In this document: positions 6,341-15,285 of the stretch, piece by piece
Position numbering within the stretch: the stretch's first letter is position 1
Layout: each line of letters opens with the position of its first letter
Origin: G963663365 sp963663365
GTDB taxonomy: Bacteria > Hinthialibacterota > Hinthialibacteria > Hinthialibacterales > G963663365
Assembly: GCA_963663365.2 (NCBI GenBank)
Contig: CAXXIH010000001.1
Location: 1,426,001 to 1,490,000 of the forward strand
DNA length: 64,000 nucleotides
Reading direction: 5' to 3'
Notes under the pieces: generated by a model
Database searches by the model: none
What the model was told of the DNA's origin: nothing
The model's input: only the letters and a program-made list of their open reading frames with translations
Program-made: the position numbers and the translations under genes

Positions 6341-8431
6341 TTAGCTCTCTTCATCTTCCTTCTTGCGCCGTTCGGCATCGGCGATGATGTCTTTCGCGAT
6401 TTCGTTCGGAACCTGCTCGTAATGTGCGAACACCATGGTGTATGTTCCGCGTCCACGCGTAATGGAGCGCAAATCAATTGGGTACCGGTACATCTCTGCC
6501 AGGGGAACCTGTGCGCGGATAATCTGTTTGCGGCCTTCCGAATCCATACCCATCACGCGTCCGCGGCGGCTGTTGAGGTCGCCCATGACATCGCCCATGT
6601 ATTGTTCGGGGACTGTCACAACGACATCCATGATCGGCTCAAGCAGAACCGGATTGCAGCTTTCTTTGGCAACATTCCGGAAGCCCATTGAGCCGGCGAT
6701 TTTGAACGCCATTTCCGAACTATCGACATCGTGAAACTTTCCATCGAATAATTCGCAAAAAACATCCACAACCGGGTATCCGGCGACGACACCACGTTCC
6801 ATGGCTTCGAGAACGCCTTTTTCAACGGCTGGGACAAAGCGGCCGGGAATCGCGCCGCCAAAAATGCTGTCTTTAAATTCAAATCCTGCACTGCGTTCTT
6901 GTGGTTTCAGGCGGATGTGAACCTCGCCAAACTGACCGCGTCCACCGGATTGCTTCTTGTGACGGTAGCTTCCTTCGCCCGGTTTGGTGATCGTTTCACG
7001 ATAGGCAACGCGTGGCGTAGCAAGTTCGATATTGAGTTTGAATTGATTTTTGAGCCGGTTTGAAACCAAATCGACTTGTTGTTCGCCCATGCATGATAAG
7101 ACGAACTCTTTGGTCTCAGGATTTCGCTCATACTTCATGGTCGTATCGCCGGTAATGATACGGTTGATCCCGGTTCCGAGTTTGTCTTCATCGTTACGGT
7201 CAACCGCATGGATCGCCGTATGAACAGCAAATGGCGGACAAGCAACCGGAGGTAAGACTGCGGCTGCCTGCAAGGTCGAAAGCGTATCGCCGGCGCGCAG
7301 GCTATCGACTTTGGCAACGGCCACGATATCCCCGGGCAATGCACGGTTTACCGCATTTTGTTGACGTCCTGAAATAGCCATTAAGTGGCCGATTTTGACA
7401 GTGTCTTGTTGCGTACGGTTTTTGAGTTCGATATCGGCGGGCAGTATGCCGCTGAAGACGCGGATAAAGGATAACTGGCCTGCGAATGGATCTTGAGCAA
7501 CTTTGAATACCAAGCCCAGTCCCGGGCCGTCTTGGGTGATATCCTGCTCAATCTCTTTATCGCCTTCAATTAATTGGACTTTGCCGCTTTCGATTGGATT
7601 CGGAATGTAGTTGATCATTCCGTCCAAAAGTGTCGAAATACCAACCAACTTTGTAGAGGATGTGCAGAAAACAGGGACGGCATCGCCTTTAACGACAGAG
7701 TCATGAATGTGTTTGCGAACTTCATCCATGCTGATCGAGCCGCCTTCCAAATACTTTTCCATCAGCGCTTCGTCGTTTTCGACAGCGACATCCATCAGTA
7801 CTTCATGGTATTCCTCATATATGGCTTGTTCATCATCATTCAGTTCGTTCCGGTCTTTGACTTTTCCTTTTTCATTAAAGACCAGTGATTTTCCGCTGAC
7901 CAAGTCTATAACGCCTGTAAAATTATCTTCCGCACCCACCGGAGCGCGCATCGGCACGAGTTTCATATTCAACTCGTCTTTTAGCTGTTCGATGCATTTG
8001 TTGTAGTCCGCATGTTCACGATCCATGCGATTGATGACGATGATGGCCGGAAGATTGTATTCCTTTATGTAATCCCAGATTCTCTCTGTTTCAACTTCTA
8101 CGCCGGCTGTGGCATTAATAACAAGTATGGCCCCATCGGCCACTCGGAGGGCGCCCTTAATATCGCCTACGAAGTCGTAATAACCCGGAGTATCGATGAA
8201 GGTCAAACGGCTCTTTTCATATTCCATTTGGACGATTTTTGAGGCTAAAGAAAGTCCTTTTGCCTTTTCTTCATCCAGATAGTCGCAAAATGTATTTCCA
8301 TCTTCGGTCTTACCGAGACGGTCGATATCACCATTCATATACAAAAAGGATTCAATTAAAGAGGTCTTACCCGAGCCATGGTGACCAACAATTGCAATGA
8401 CACGTTTATTCTCAGCGGAAAACTCTTTCAT
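6341..8431 (-). CDS. EF-G-like translational GTPase (EF-G2/FusA2 type)
   Basis: The 696-residue protein has the EF-G domain plan: GTPase domain, beta-barrel domain II (around residues 300-400), domain III, domain IV with GQFGEVHIRLKP, and a C-terminal domain V with PIMDVVVTVPEQYMGDVMGDL. It differs from housekeeping EF-G in the GTPase motifs: the P-loop is GHHGSGKTS (16-24), switch II is DTPGY (80-84) with Tyr where the catalytic His normally sits, and the base motif is NRMD (134-137). These changes mark the EF-G-like paralogue group whose role is poorly known (possibly ribosome rescue or a non-translocating function). A GGAAGGAG site precedes the ATG. A canonical fusA is not in the window. 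Confidence 0.88.
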   Translation of the reverse strand: MKEFSAENKRVIAIVGHHGSGKTSLIESFLYMNGDIDRLGKTEDGNTFCDYLDEEKAKGLSLASKIVQMEYEKSRLTFIDTPGYYDFVGDIKGALRVADGAILVINATAGVEVETERIWDYIKEYNLPAIIVINRMDREHADYNKCIEQLKDELNMKLVPMRAPVGAEDNFTGVIDLVSGKSLVFNEKGKVKDRNELNDDEQAIYEEYHEVLMDVAVENDEALMEKYLEGGSISMDEVRKHIHDSVVKGDAVPVFCTSSTKLVGISTLLDGMINYIPNPIESGKVQLIEGDKEIEQDITQDGPGLGLVFKVAQDPFAGQLSFIRVFSGILPADIELKNRTQQDTVKIGHLMAISGRQQNAVNRALPGDIVAVAKVDSLRAGDTLSTLQAAAVLPPVACPPFAVHTAIHAVDRNDEDKLGTGINRIITGDTTMKYERNPETKEFVLSCMGEQQVDLVSNRLKNQFKLNIELATPRVAYRETITKPGEGSYRHKKQSGGRGQFGEVHIRLKPQERSAGFEFKDSIFGGAIPGRFVPAVEKGVLEAMERGVVAGYPVVDVFCELFDGKFHDVDSSEMAFKIAGSMGFRNVAKESCNPVLLEPIMDVVVTVPEQYMGDVMGDLNSRRGRVMGMDSEGRKQIIRAQVPLAEMYRYPIDLRSITRGRGTYTMVFAHYEQVPNEIAKDIIADAERRKKEDEES

Positions 8432-8550
8432 CTGTGACGGCTCCTTCCAAGGAGGGGAATGATGGAATGAAAAGCGGTATTGCCCCGACCTATACCGGGT
8501 TAATCCCTAAGCATTGTAAAATCAGGATGCTAACAGCCCGCTATTACTGG

Positions 8551-8580
8551 GGCAACCCACCTTGCAAAGTGGATGTTGCC
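8551..8580. other. Strong hairpin between the EF-G-like gene and rph
   Basis: GGCAAC and CCAC pair with GTGG and GTTGCC across an AT bulge, with a short loop of CTTGCAAA. There is no T-run on either side, so it is not a clear intrinsic terminator. It could instead be an mRNA stabilising or processing structure in the 219-bp gap before rph. Confidence 0.4.
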
Positions 8581-8650
8581 GGGGCTTGCCGAGCCCTTGT
8601 GCGGTCTGACCTAAACCATTCATTGTGGAGAGGATTGGTGTACTTGCGGG

Positions 8651-9361
8651 CTACAGTTCCAGCGTCTCGCGCTGTATTTGGCAAAGCTGCTCAATACCCT
8701 GTCCGGCAAGTGCCAACATGCGGTCTAGACATTCCCGATTAAAGGGCCTTTCTTCAGCCGTTCCCTGAAGTTCAATGAATTCACCCGTACCTGCCATGAC
8801 CACGTTAAAATCAACATCGGCTGCGGAATCTTCCGCATAACAAAGGTCCAAAAGACATTCGCCGTTCACGATGCCAACGCTGGTTGCTGCTACCAAATCG
8901 CGTATCGGATAGGACGAAATCAGCTCGGCCTTACGCATCCATGAAACCGCGTCATGCAAAGCAATCATGGCTCCTGTGATTGATGCGGTGCGCGTCCCGC
9001 CATCGGCTTGGATCACATCACAATCCAGAATGATTGTGCGTTCACCTAAAGCTTTGAAGTCGATAACCGCCCGCAATGACCTTCCGATAAGACGTTGGAT
9101 CTCGCGAGCTCTTCCACCCCGGTTGCTATCGCGTGGAGAACGCGATTTTGTCGATTTGGGCAGCATGGCGTATTCGGCCGTTACCCAGCCCCGTCCTGAA
9201 CCATTGAGGAATTCCGGCACCCCATCCTCAACAGAGGCCGAGCACAGAATTTTCGTTTTGCCGGTGGAAATCAAACAGGATCCTTCTGCAAAATCCAAAT
9301 AATCTCTTTCGATGCGAATCGGGCGGAGTTCATCCGGGCGGCGTCCATCAATACGTGGCAT
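8651..9361 (-). CDS. rph: Ribonuclease PH
   Basis: This is a phosphate-dependent 3'-5' exoribonuclease that trims tRNA precursors. The 236-residue product begins MPRIDGRRPDELRP, the classic family start. It keeps the phosphate-binding GGTRTASITGA block (around Arg124) and the conserved acidic residues in LLDLCYAEDSAADVDFNVV (about 171-188). A longer in-frame start 78 bp upstream exists, but the added residues do not belong to the family, and AAGGA precedes the chosen ATG. It is on the same strand as, and upstream of, the EF-G-like gene in a possible operon order rph then downstream ilvD direction, with gaps that argue for separate promoters. Confidence 0.95.
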   Translation of the reverse strand: MPRIDGRRPDELRPIRIERDYLDFAEGSCLISTGKTKILCSASVEDGVPEFLNGSGRGWVTAEYAMLPKSTKSRSPRDSNRGGRAREIQRLIGRSLRAVIDFKALGERTIILDCDVIQADGGTRTASITGAMIALHDAVSWMRKAELISSYPIRDLVAATSVGIVNGECLLDLCYAEDSAADVDFNVVMAGTGEFIELQGTAEERPFNRECLDRMLALAGQGIEQLCQIQRETLEL

Positions 9362-9522
9362 TCTCGTTCCTTGGCGCTTATTGAAGTCTTTTTTTGCCGC
9401 CAAATCGGGGCTTCTTACACTATAGGGCAGGTAGCGCATCGTAGGCCAGAGCGTTGTGGATAAAATTTTCAGTCTCTAGGCAATTTCCTGGGCTTATTCT
9501 GAATAATTATCCTTTTATTGAA

Positions 9523-10665
9523 TCAAAATGCTGCTTCGATTTGCAGTGGAATTGAAGCAGCACCCCTATTCCAATACTTGCTTAATGGTGTCAAAGTGAT
9601 GGTGTATTGCGCAGGTACGTTTACTGTGTATATGCCACTGCTTCCAAATGAAAGTACATTCGTTCCTGTGATAACCTTCGATATATTTCGAGGACCTTCA
9701 ATTTCAACAAGATAGGCGACCGCACCTTCGACGGCCGTAAATGAAATATCCGCGTTGTTAAATTGGCCGATGCTTAAATTATATGTAAGAGTAGGGATGT
9801 TGATATAAATCGGATCTCCCGAGACGCCTGCATTATTCGGGCGAATATCAATCCTTATAAAACCGGGTCTGCCAGTTTCGGTGAAAATCGGTTTTCTATC
9901 GATGCTTTCCTGCACGGCTCCGATAGCATAACGGAAATCCGTGCCGTCGATCTTTCCATCGGTGTTGAGGTCGGCACGCAGTAGATAATCGTCCATCCAT
10001 GCCGTGGCTTGCCAGCGTCCTGCAATTTGAAAAATATCGCGGCTCTCTAAAAGTCCATTGCCGTCCACATCCGGATTGGGCAGTTGTTCGGGGTTGGGTG
10101 TGGGAGTCATGACGGTCGTTAACTCGATTTGTGAATTATATACTGCGCTGCTCCTACCCTCACCATCCAATGTCTGGATTGACCATGTGAATACTCCAAT
10201 TCCGGGATAACGTGCGGGGCGGCCATCGTCTTCTGAAGTTCCACCGTTTTTTTCATCATCTGGATGGACAAATGGGCGAATCCAAGTCAAGGATCGGTTT
10301 GAGTCATATGGATAACTATCTGACGGACCATCAATGTGAAAGTAGTAGGTAACCGGTTCCGTCGCTTCCACGGCATCCCAAGATATTTTAATTTTGAACT
10401 GGTCTCCGATATAAATCGGCAACTGCACCGGATGTGGCGTCTCGTTCAGAAGCACTTGTATGTTTTGGGGCAGGCGAACCGCCGGTGTTGGTGTTAATGA
10501 AGGTGAGGGAGTGGGAGACGGCGTAGAGGTAGGAATCGGTGTAGAAGTTGGGGTTTCCGTAACCGTAATGGGTGTTGCTGTCGGTGTTTCCTGGCTATAA
10601 ATCGATGCCGGTACAATGGCCCACGCCGCAATGATGAATGAGAAGATTGATATTCTTTTAAGCAT
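9523..10665 (-). CDS. Secreted protein with PT-rich linker and type I dockerin-like repeat
   Basis: The 380-residue protein starts with a signal peptide (about residues 1-24, hydrophobic core FSFIIAAWAIVPASIYS). A proline/threonine/serine-rich linker follows (26-61), then an unassigned beta-rich region. Residues 197-252 contain two calcium-loop repeats, DVDGNGLLESRD (199-210) and DLNTDGKIDGTD (232-243), spaced as in type I dockerin domains. The C-terminal 110 residues look like a fibronectin-like fold (FTAVEGAVAYLVEIEGP). Here the dockerin is internal rather than terminal. In many non-cellulosomal bacteria such repeats occur in exported proteins with no known cohesin partner, so attachment to a scaffold is only a possibility. 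No cohesin is seen in the window. Confidence 0.75.
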   Translation of the reverse strand: MLKRISIFSFIIAAWAIVPASIYSQETPTATPITVTETPTSTPIPTSTPSPTPSPSLTPTPAVRLPQNIQVLLNETPHPVQLPIYIGDQFKIKISWDAVEATEPVTYYFHIDGPSDSYPYDSNRSLTWIRPFVHPDDEKNGGTSEDDGRPARYPGIGVFTWSIQTLDGEGRSSAVYNSQIELTTVMTPTPNPEQLPNPDVDGNGLLESRDIFQIAGRWQATAWMDDYLLRADLNTDGKIDGTDFRYAIGAVQESIDRKPIFTETGRPGFIRIDIRPNNAGVSGDPIYINIPTLTYNLSIGQFNNADISFTAVEGAVAYLVEIEGPRNISKVITGTNVLSFGSSGIYTVNVPAQYTITLTPLSKYWNRGAASIPLQIEAAF

Positions 10666-10780
10666 TAGATGAACTCGCCGCGGTGTCAGACTTCCCCGCC
10701 TTTTCTTTCATTCTATTGTCGATAGGTAACGGGCGGAAATTATCATAATTGCAGGCCTTCGTCACCTAAAATCATTTTGT

Positions 10781-12727
10781 CTATGCGGTGGCATTGCCCA
10801 CAACCAATTCTAATAGCGCCAGGGCCAGCGCTGCAATTAACATAGCGCCTACGAGCGATGCCGGGCCGGATGACCATGCTTTTGCCGCTTCACTTTGTGA
10901 ACGCAGTTTCTCGACCGATAAACCGAGATTTCCAAGCCGTGTGATATCAGCATCGGTGATCTGGCGGGGATCGCGTTCCCAGCGTTCCTGAACCCATGAA
11001 GGCTGAAGAGTAAGTTTATACTCATGGCGCAAAAGGTCTTTTAGCGATTCAAGAATCCAAGGGGCGAATTCCGGCTTCCGGAGAATTTGATTGATATCCA
11101 AATCCGCCAAGATTAAAGTCCCTTGGCCGATTTGATGCCGGGAGAGGAGGTGGCGGTTGGCATCCATCTCTTCCTGCCAAATCAATACCTGTCCTTGACC
11201 GGTCTCTCCACAGAGTACAGAGCCATCCGGACTATTTTCACGTTTCCAGAGCGCTTCGGACCATGGCCTTAAAACCTGCGCCAAACCATCCCCCTGCCGC
11301 CATGAGGTTTCTATTTCCCCCATTCGTTGACCGGAGCGAGTCCACGTCCACCCCAAAGGCCCCTCAAGGAACGCAGCCACAGAATCGGATGCGGGCGCCC
11401 ATTGTTGACTTGGAATAATGAGAACACACATACCACCCTGTTCAACCGCTTGAACGCCTTGTTCAAATAAGATCGGTGTGGTTCGTGCGTATTGCCCGTC
11501 AATTACCAAAAGAGGAGAATTTTCTCGTTGTGTGCCGCCGCCACCGGTGCCCAGCATCTCGCCTAAAGGCAAAGGGCTGAAAAATGAGATTCCTTCGGTG
11601 GATGGGCGCATAGCCAAGACCAATGGACGCAATGTCTTTCCCGTGGCCAAGACGCCGACGGGATAATCGGAAAAAACAGGCGTATTCAACTTCTGACTAT
11701 CGAGTACCCGGCCATTGTTTACTAGTTGAACTTCGATGCTTGCCAGCCGCCGGTTCGGAGATGAAGGATCTTCGGTGGCAATCGTATCGATGGGGATGAG
11801 AAGCCGTTCATCGCGCGTGGCGGTCAAATTGGGGGAGATTTCGGGGGTGGCCTCAATTGTTTTATCCAACAATGGTGCTTCGCCCTCCTGCGGACCGATT
11901 ACCCGCAACTGCAAGGAATCCACTGCGCTACCGGAGGGTTCATGAATGCGGATGACAATTTCGGCTTCGCTTCCACTTCCCCAAGGTTGAGGAGTGGTTT
12001 CCACAAAACTAAGCCACGGAAGCACTTCCATTTCTGAAGGGATTGCGGCTGCCCGGAATATCGTGCGTTTGGGTAGTGGCTGTGGTGTGGGATTTTCCAG
12101 CCAGGGATGCCACGTTGAACGTTGACGGTCGGTGATGAATAGAATCGGAGGTGAAATGGGTGCATCACCCTCTATTTTCCGAATCGCTTCATCCAAAGGC
12201 CCGGTGATTGTCCTTTGCTCCAAATCGCCCAGCCGCGCGGCGAGGACCGATTGATTTTGTGTGGCTTCGATTTTTACGATTTGCGGCGTTGAAGGGATAT
12301 CTCCACGCCACCCCCAGATATCCCATGCCTGTGTGTCGCGGGCGGAGGCGATGACTTCTTCGACGGCTAACAAGGCCTTGCTGGCTGCCGAAGCCGCTTT
12401 TTTCGGATTGCCCATGGATGACGTCAGGTCGATTAGAAGGATGCTTGTATTACCGGTCTCTTGGGCCGCACCGGCCGAGGCGGCGGATTCCCACCGTGGA
12501 CCGGCCATCGCCAAAATGACAGCTGTTATTAAAAGAGTACGGATGATTAACAGCAGAATTTCTTGTGCACGCCGGGATAGCCACCGGCGCGGCTCCGATT
12601 CCTGCAGAAAATTAAAAAGTCCGAATGGAATATCTTCTACATGCTCAGGTGTCCGCCGGCGGAGTATCCAAGGCAGACTTGCCGCCAGAATTCCCCAAAG
12701 CATCCATGGATAGGTGAAAAAGATCAT
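10781..12727 (-). CDS. BatA-like membrane protein with von Willebrand A domain
   Basis: The 648-residue protein opens with the double hydrophobic BatA N-terminal domain (two segments, about residues 5-22 and 57-76, ending MAGPRW). A von Willebrand factor A domain follows, with a MIDAS-like motif IDLTSSMG (Asp100, Thr102, Ser104). The C-terminus has a final membrane helix around residues 622-645. Proteins of this plan usually sit with MoxR ATPases, a DUF58 protein and BatB in envelope-stress or maturation loci, but none of these partners is in the window. It would be anchored in the inner membrane with the middle part outside the membrane. No strong ribosome-binding site is visible at the ATG. 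Confidence 0.75.
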   Translation of the reverse strand: MIFFTYPWMLWGILAASLPWILRRRTPEHVEDIPFGLFNFLQESEPRRWLSRRAQEILLLIIRTLLITAVILAMAGPRWESAASAGAAQETGNTSILLIDLTSSMGNPKKAASAASKALLAVEEVIASARDTQAWDIWGWRGDIPSTPQIVKIEATQNQSVLAARLGDLEQRTITGPLDEAIRKIEGDAPISPPILFITDRQRSTWHPWLENPTPQPLPKRTIFRAAAIPSEMEVLPWLSFVETTPQPWGSGSEAEIVIRIHEPSGSAVDSLQLRVIGPQEGEAPLLDKTIEATPEISPNLTATRDERLLIPIDTIATEDPSSPNRRLASIEVQLVNNGRVLDSQKLNTPVFSDYPVGVLATGKTLRPLVLAMRPSTEGISFFSPLPLGEMLGTGGGGTQRENSPLLVIDGQYARTTPILFEQGVQAVEQGGMCVLIIPSQQWAPASDSVAAFLEGPLGWTWTRSGQRMGEIETSWRQGDGLAQVLRPWSEALWKRENSPDGSVLCGETGQGQVLIWQEEMDANRHLLSRHQIGQGTLILADLDINQILRKPEFAPWILESLKDLLRHEYKLTLQPSWVQERWERDPRQITDADITRLGNLGLSVEKLRSQSEAAKAWSSGPASLVGAMLIAALALALLELVVGNATA

Positions 12728-12796
12728 AAAAGTGTCTCATTCCGGTTGTACGCGCGTTGCCAATACAAATGGAGGCAAACGTCTTTTGTGGAGTCG

Positions 12797-13549
12797 TCAA
12801 CCGGTAAAATCGTTTCTCTCGGTTGCCTGTTTGGCAGCCGCACCGGAAATCGAGTTCTCCGGAAGCGGAGTATTCGGCACGGTATCGTCGTACTCTTCTA
12901 ACAAAATCCGCAAAGCCACTGTACCGCTAATACCCCACCAAATGGCAGGAACAATAAGCAGTAACGGCGGTATGAATATCGATACAAGCAGCCAGAGTAT
13001 TACGAATACAAGGCTGCATAGTGACATCAGCGGCCGCATCAGCACCGCTAGACATGCACGCTTTAAGGTCGTTCCAAAGCCTTTTGACTGATGAACCGTA
13101 AAAACAAAAAAGTATTGAGCGGCCATCACGTAAAGAGTCATGATCCACAAGCATATGCCTGCGGGAATGAATGTCCATAAACCGTATTCCGCGGTTTTAA
13201 GAATATAGAACAGAACGCTGAAACCAATAGGCAAGGCCAAAAGAACGTAACCCCAGCCAAACAGCAAGCCACGGATAAAATATATTTTGTATCCTTCCCA
13301 GAATACCCGGGGGCTGGGATCTTCAAAGGAAATTAGGCGGTCCGCATAATAACAAAGAGCGCATGTCGCCAAAGGTGCACCAATGATAGGCAATGGCAAG
13401 CAACATCCCACGACCCAGAAGAGATTTACGAGCAGGTTTTGTCCCAAATCATCATAAAAATGGAACCATGTAACTCGTAAAAATCTTCCGGTCACCGTAC
13501 ACACCTTTCGAGTTAGGATCCCCCGATGATTGTATAGGGGAGCGTGCAA
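12797..13549 (-). CDS. YesL-like (DUF624-type) integral membrane protein
   Basis: The product is a polytopic membrane protein of up to 250 residues with about five or six hydrophobic helices. Its N-terminal pattern NLFWVVGCCLPLPIIGAPLATCALCYYADRL resembles the conserved first helix pair of YesL/DUF624 proteins. No biochemical role is established for that family. The first ATG gives a leader that is not hydrophobic; a GTG at 13495 preceded by AAAGG is an alternative that would begin VTGRFLRVTW. It lies 69 bp upstream of the BatA-like gene on the same strand and may be co-transcribed with it. Confidence 0.6.
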   Translation of the reverse strand: MHAPLYNHRGILTRKVCTVTGRFLRVTWFHFYDDLGQNLLVNLFWVVGCCLPLPIIGAPLATCALCYYADRLISFEDPSPRVFWEGYKIYFIRGLLFGWGYVLLALPIGFSVLFYILKTAEYGLWTFIPAGICLWIMTLYVMAAQYFFVFTVHQSKGFGTTLKRACLAVLMRPLMSLCSLVFVILWLLVSIFIPPLLLIVPAIWWGISGTVALRILLEEYDDTVPNTPLPENSISGAAAKQATERNDFTG

Positions 13550-13566
13550 AAATCTTCAAATCGAGA

Positions 13567-14211
13567 CTACTGCGAAGATTTTGACCACGCCTGGCGGAGA
13601 GTATCGACTTCACGGATAGACGGCGAGAGTTGTTCTACGATATTCAACTCATCGAGCGCTTTTCGATCATCCCCTTGGATACGATAAAGTTTGGCTTGAT
13701 CCAAATGTAACAAGGGCTGATCGGGATCCAGCCGTATGGCTTCCGACAAAGTTTCCTGCGCTTCTTGTGTTTTGCCTGAATGGACCAACGCCAGGGCTAG
13801 ATTGCGGCGGTATACGGTTGCGATGGGATTATAGCGGACCGCTTGTTTGAAATATTCCGCCGCCTTCTCATAGTCTTGTTCGGCAAAAGCCAGCAGCCCC
13901 AGTTGATTGTATGCCTCATGATAATCCGGGCGCCTATCGATGGCTTCTTGGAGGTTCTTTTTGGCAAGCGCAGTATCTCCCGCTTTCACCTGGTCAATTG
14001 CTTTGGCGAAAGCATCTTCTTTTTGGGAAGTCCCGCAGCCCATCAACACCAATGCCGAGAAAACTGCCGTTACCAAAATCGCCGTCAGCCGGAACGTTTG
14101 CGGTTGGAAATTTTGGGATACAGGAACAACCGCCGTTTTTTCAAACGGGAAGACATTGTCTTGAATTGATTCGATGCAAGCGGCTTTAGGACCGGTCAGG
14201 AGACGAGTCAC
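13567..14211 (-). CDS. TPR-repeat lipoprotein
   Basis: The 214-residue protein has a hydrophobic segment ending in a lipobox-like LVLMGC (Cys59), so it is probably an outer or inner membrane lipoprotein. Three to four tetratricopeptide repeats follow (about 66-200), for example EAYNQLGLLAFAEQDYEKAAEYFKQA. TPR proteins are scaffolds for protein contacts, and the partner here is unknown. The GTG start overlaps the prmC stop as GTGA, which indicates translational coupling. The roughly 40 residues ahead of the hydrophobic segment are unusually long for a lipoprotein leader, so initiation may in fact occur further in. Confidence 0.72.
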   Translation of the reverse strand: MTRLLTGPKAACIESIQDNVFPFEKTAVVPVSQNFQPQTFRLTAILVTAVFSALVLMGCGTSQKEDAFAKAIDQVKAGDTALAKKNLQEAIDRRPDYHEAYNQLGLLAFAEQDYEKAAEYFKQAVRYNPIATVYRRNLALALVHSGKTQEAQETLSEAIRLDPDQPLLHLDQAKLYRIQGDDRKALDELNIVEQLSPSIREVDTLRQAWSKSSQ

Positions 14212-15089
14212 AGGCCAAAGCCTCCTTTGGCTTTGGGACGCAGAAGCATGGCCCGTTCAAGTCCCGCCAGGTCTTGGAATACTTCCGGCTCCTCAAAAGT
14301 GTTGCTTCGGCGTTGTAGCAATCCCCTAATGGGGGCAACGAGTGTTGGATCAAGTTCAAAGAGGATGGCGCCTTTGGGGGCCAGAAATTGTGCGCCACTA
14401 TCGATGATTGTGCGGTAGAAATTGAGTCCGTCGCGGCCGCCATCCAATGCCGCGTGCGGTTCATAATCCTTAATTTGAGAAGGAAGTTTGGCAATGTCTG
14501 TGGATTTAATATAAGGCGGATTAATAATTAGAAGATCGAAATTGTTGGCCAAGGCTTCCCGGTAGGGATGAAACATATTGCCTTCGCGGAATTCAATTAG
14601 TTTGCTGACATCGTGTTTGCGGGCATTGTATTCGGCGACTTTTATGGCATTGTTTGAAATATCCGTAGCAAAAAATTCCCCGTCGCCCAGTTCCATAATC
14701 AGGCTGATTATGATGCAACCGCATCCTGTGCATAACTCGCCTATTTTGGGATCGTCATTCTCCGCAAGAAAATCCAGAGCTTTTTCAACCAATAATTCTG
14801 ACTCCGGACGTGGAATGAAGACGCCTTTTTGAATACCAAACTCGTGGGAATAAAATTCGATGCTTTCAGTGAGGTAAGCCATCGGCTCACCTGCAGCCCG
14901 GCGAGCCAGGCAATTTTTGAATGTCGCTTCTTCTTCGGCTGTTAAGGCACGATCAGCCGCTCCCAGCACTGCGCTACGAGGTTGTTTGGTCGCTTTTGCC
15001 AGAATCATCTCACAAGAGAGCTGGGGAGATTCGACCTTCTTCTGCTCCAATATAAACGCACCTTTAGTAAGTGCCTCATGCAAATTCAT
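14208..15089 (-). CDS. prmC: Release factor glutamine methyltransferase
   Basis: PrmC N5-methylates the glutamine of the GGQ loop of RF1 and RF2. The 293-residue product has the N-terminal helical domain with PRPESELLVE (93-102), a SAM-binding glycine motif in an unusual form ELCTGCGCI (118-126), and the catalytic INPPYI (189-194). It follows prfA on the same strand, as in many bacteria, here with a 196-bp gap, so the enzyme and its substrate are probably co-expressed. The 3' end overlaps the TPR lipoprotein gene by 4 bp. Confidence 0.93.
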   Translation of the reverse strand: MNLHEALTKGAFILEQKKVESPQLSCEMILAKATKQPRSAVLGAADRALTAEEEATFKNCLARRAAGEPMAYLTESIEFYSHEFGIQKGVFIPRPESELLVEKALDFLAENDDPKIGELCTGCGCIIISLIMELGDGEFFATDISNNAIKVAEYNARKHDVSKLIEFREGNMFHPYREALANNFDLLIINPPYIKSTDIAKLPSQIKDYEPHAALDGGRDGLNFYRTIIDSGAQFLAPKGAILFELDPTLVAPIRGLLQRRSNTFEEPEVFQDLAGLERAMLLRPKAKGGFGL

Positions 15090-15285
15090 AGTCTTTATAC
15101 ACTTTCACGCAGGTATGTAATTCGCCACAACCACAAGGCATACGCGTATAGGTTTTCCTCTGAGCCTTAGTGACAATCCCTCAAAGCTGATCAGTGCTAA
15201 GATCTTAATACATCAGGACTTCCGCGCAAGCCGGATTGCCGGTCGATGCCCGGAAAGTGGTATCGCCTGAAAACCGGCAGTCAGT

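Noticed and set aside
8434..8650. Possible tRNA or riboswitch before rph
   Set aside because: The stem at 8551-8580 does not fit a cloverleaf and no conserved tRNA or riboswitch motif was found.
9455..9463. TGTGGATAA, a perfect DnaA-box match near rph
   Set aside because: Only one box is present and there is no AT-rich unwinding element or dnaA/dnaN neighbour, so an origin is not supported.
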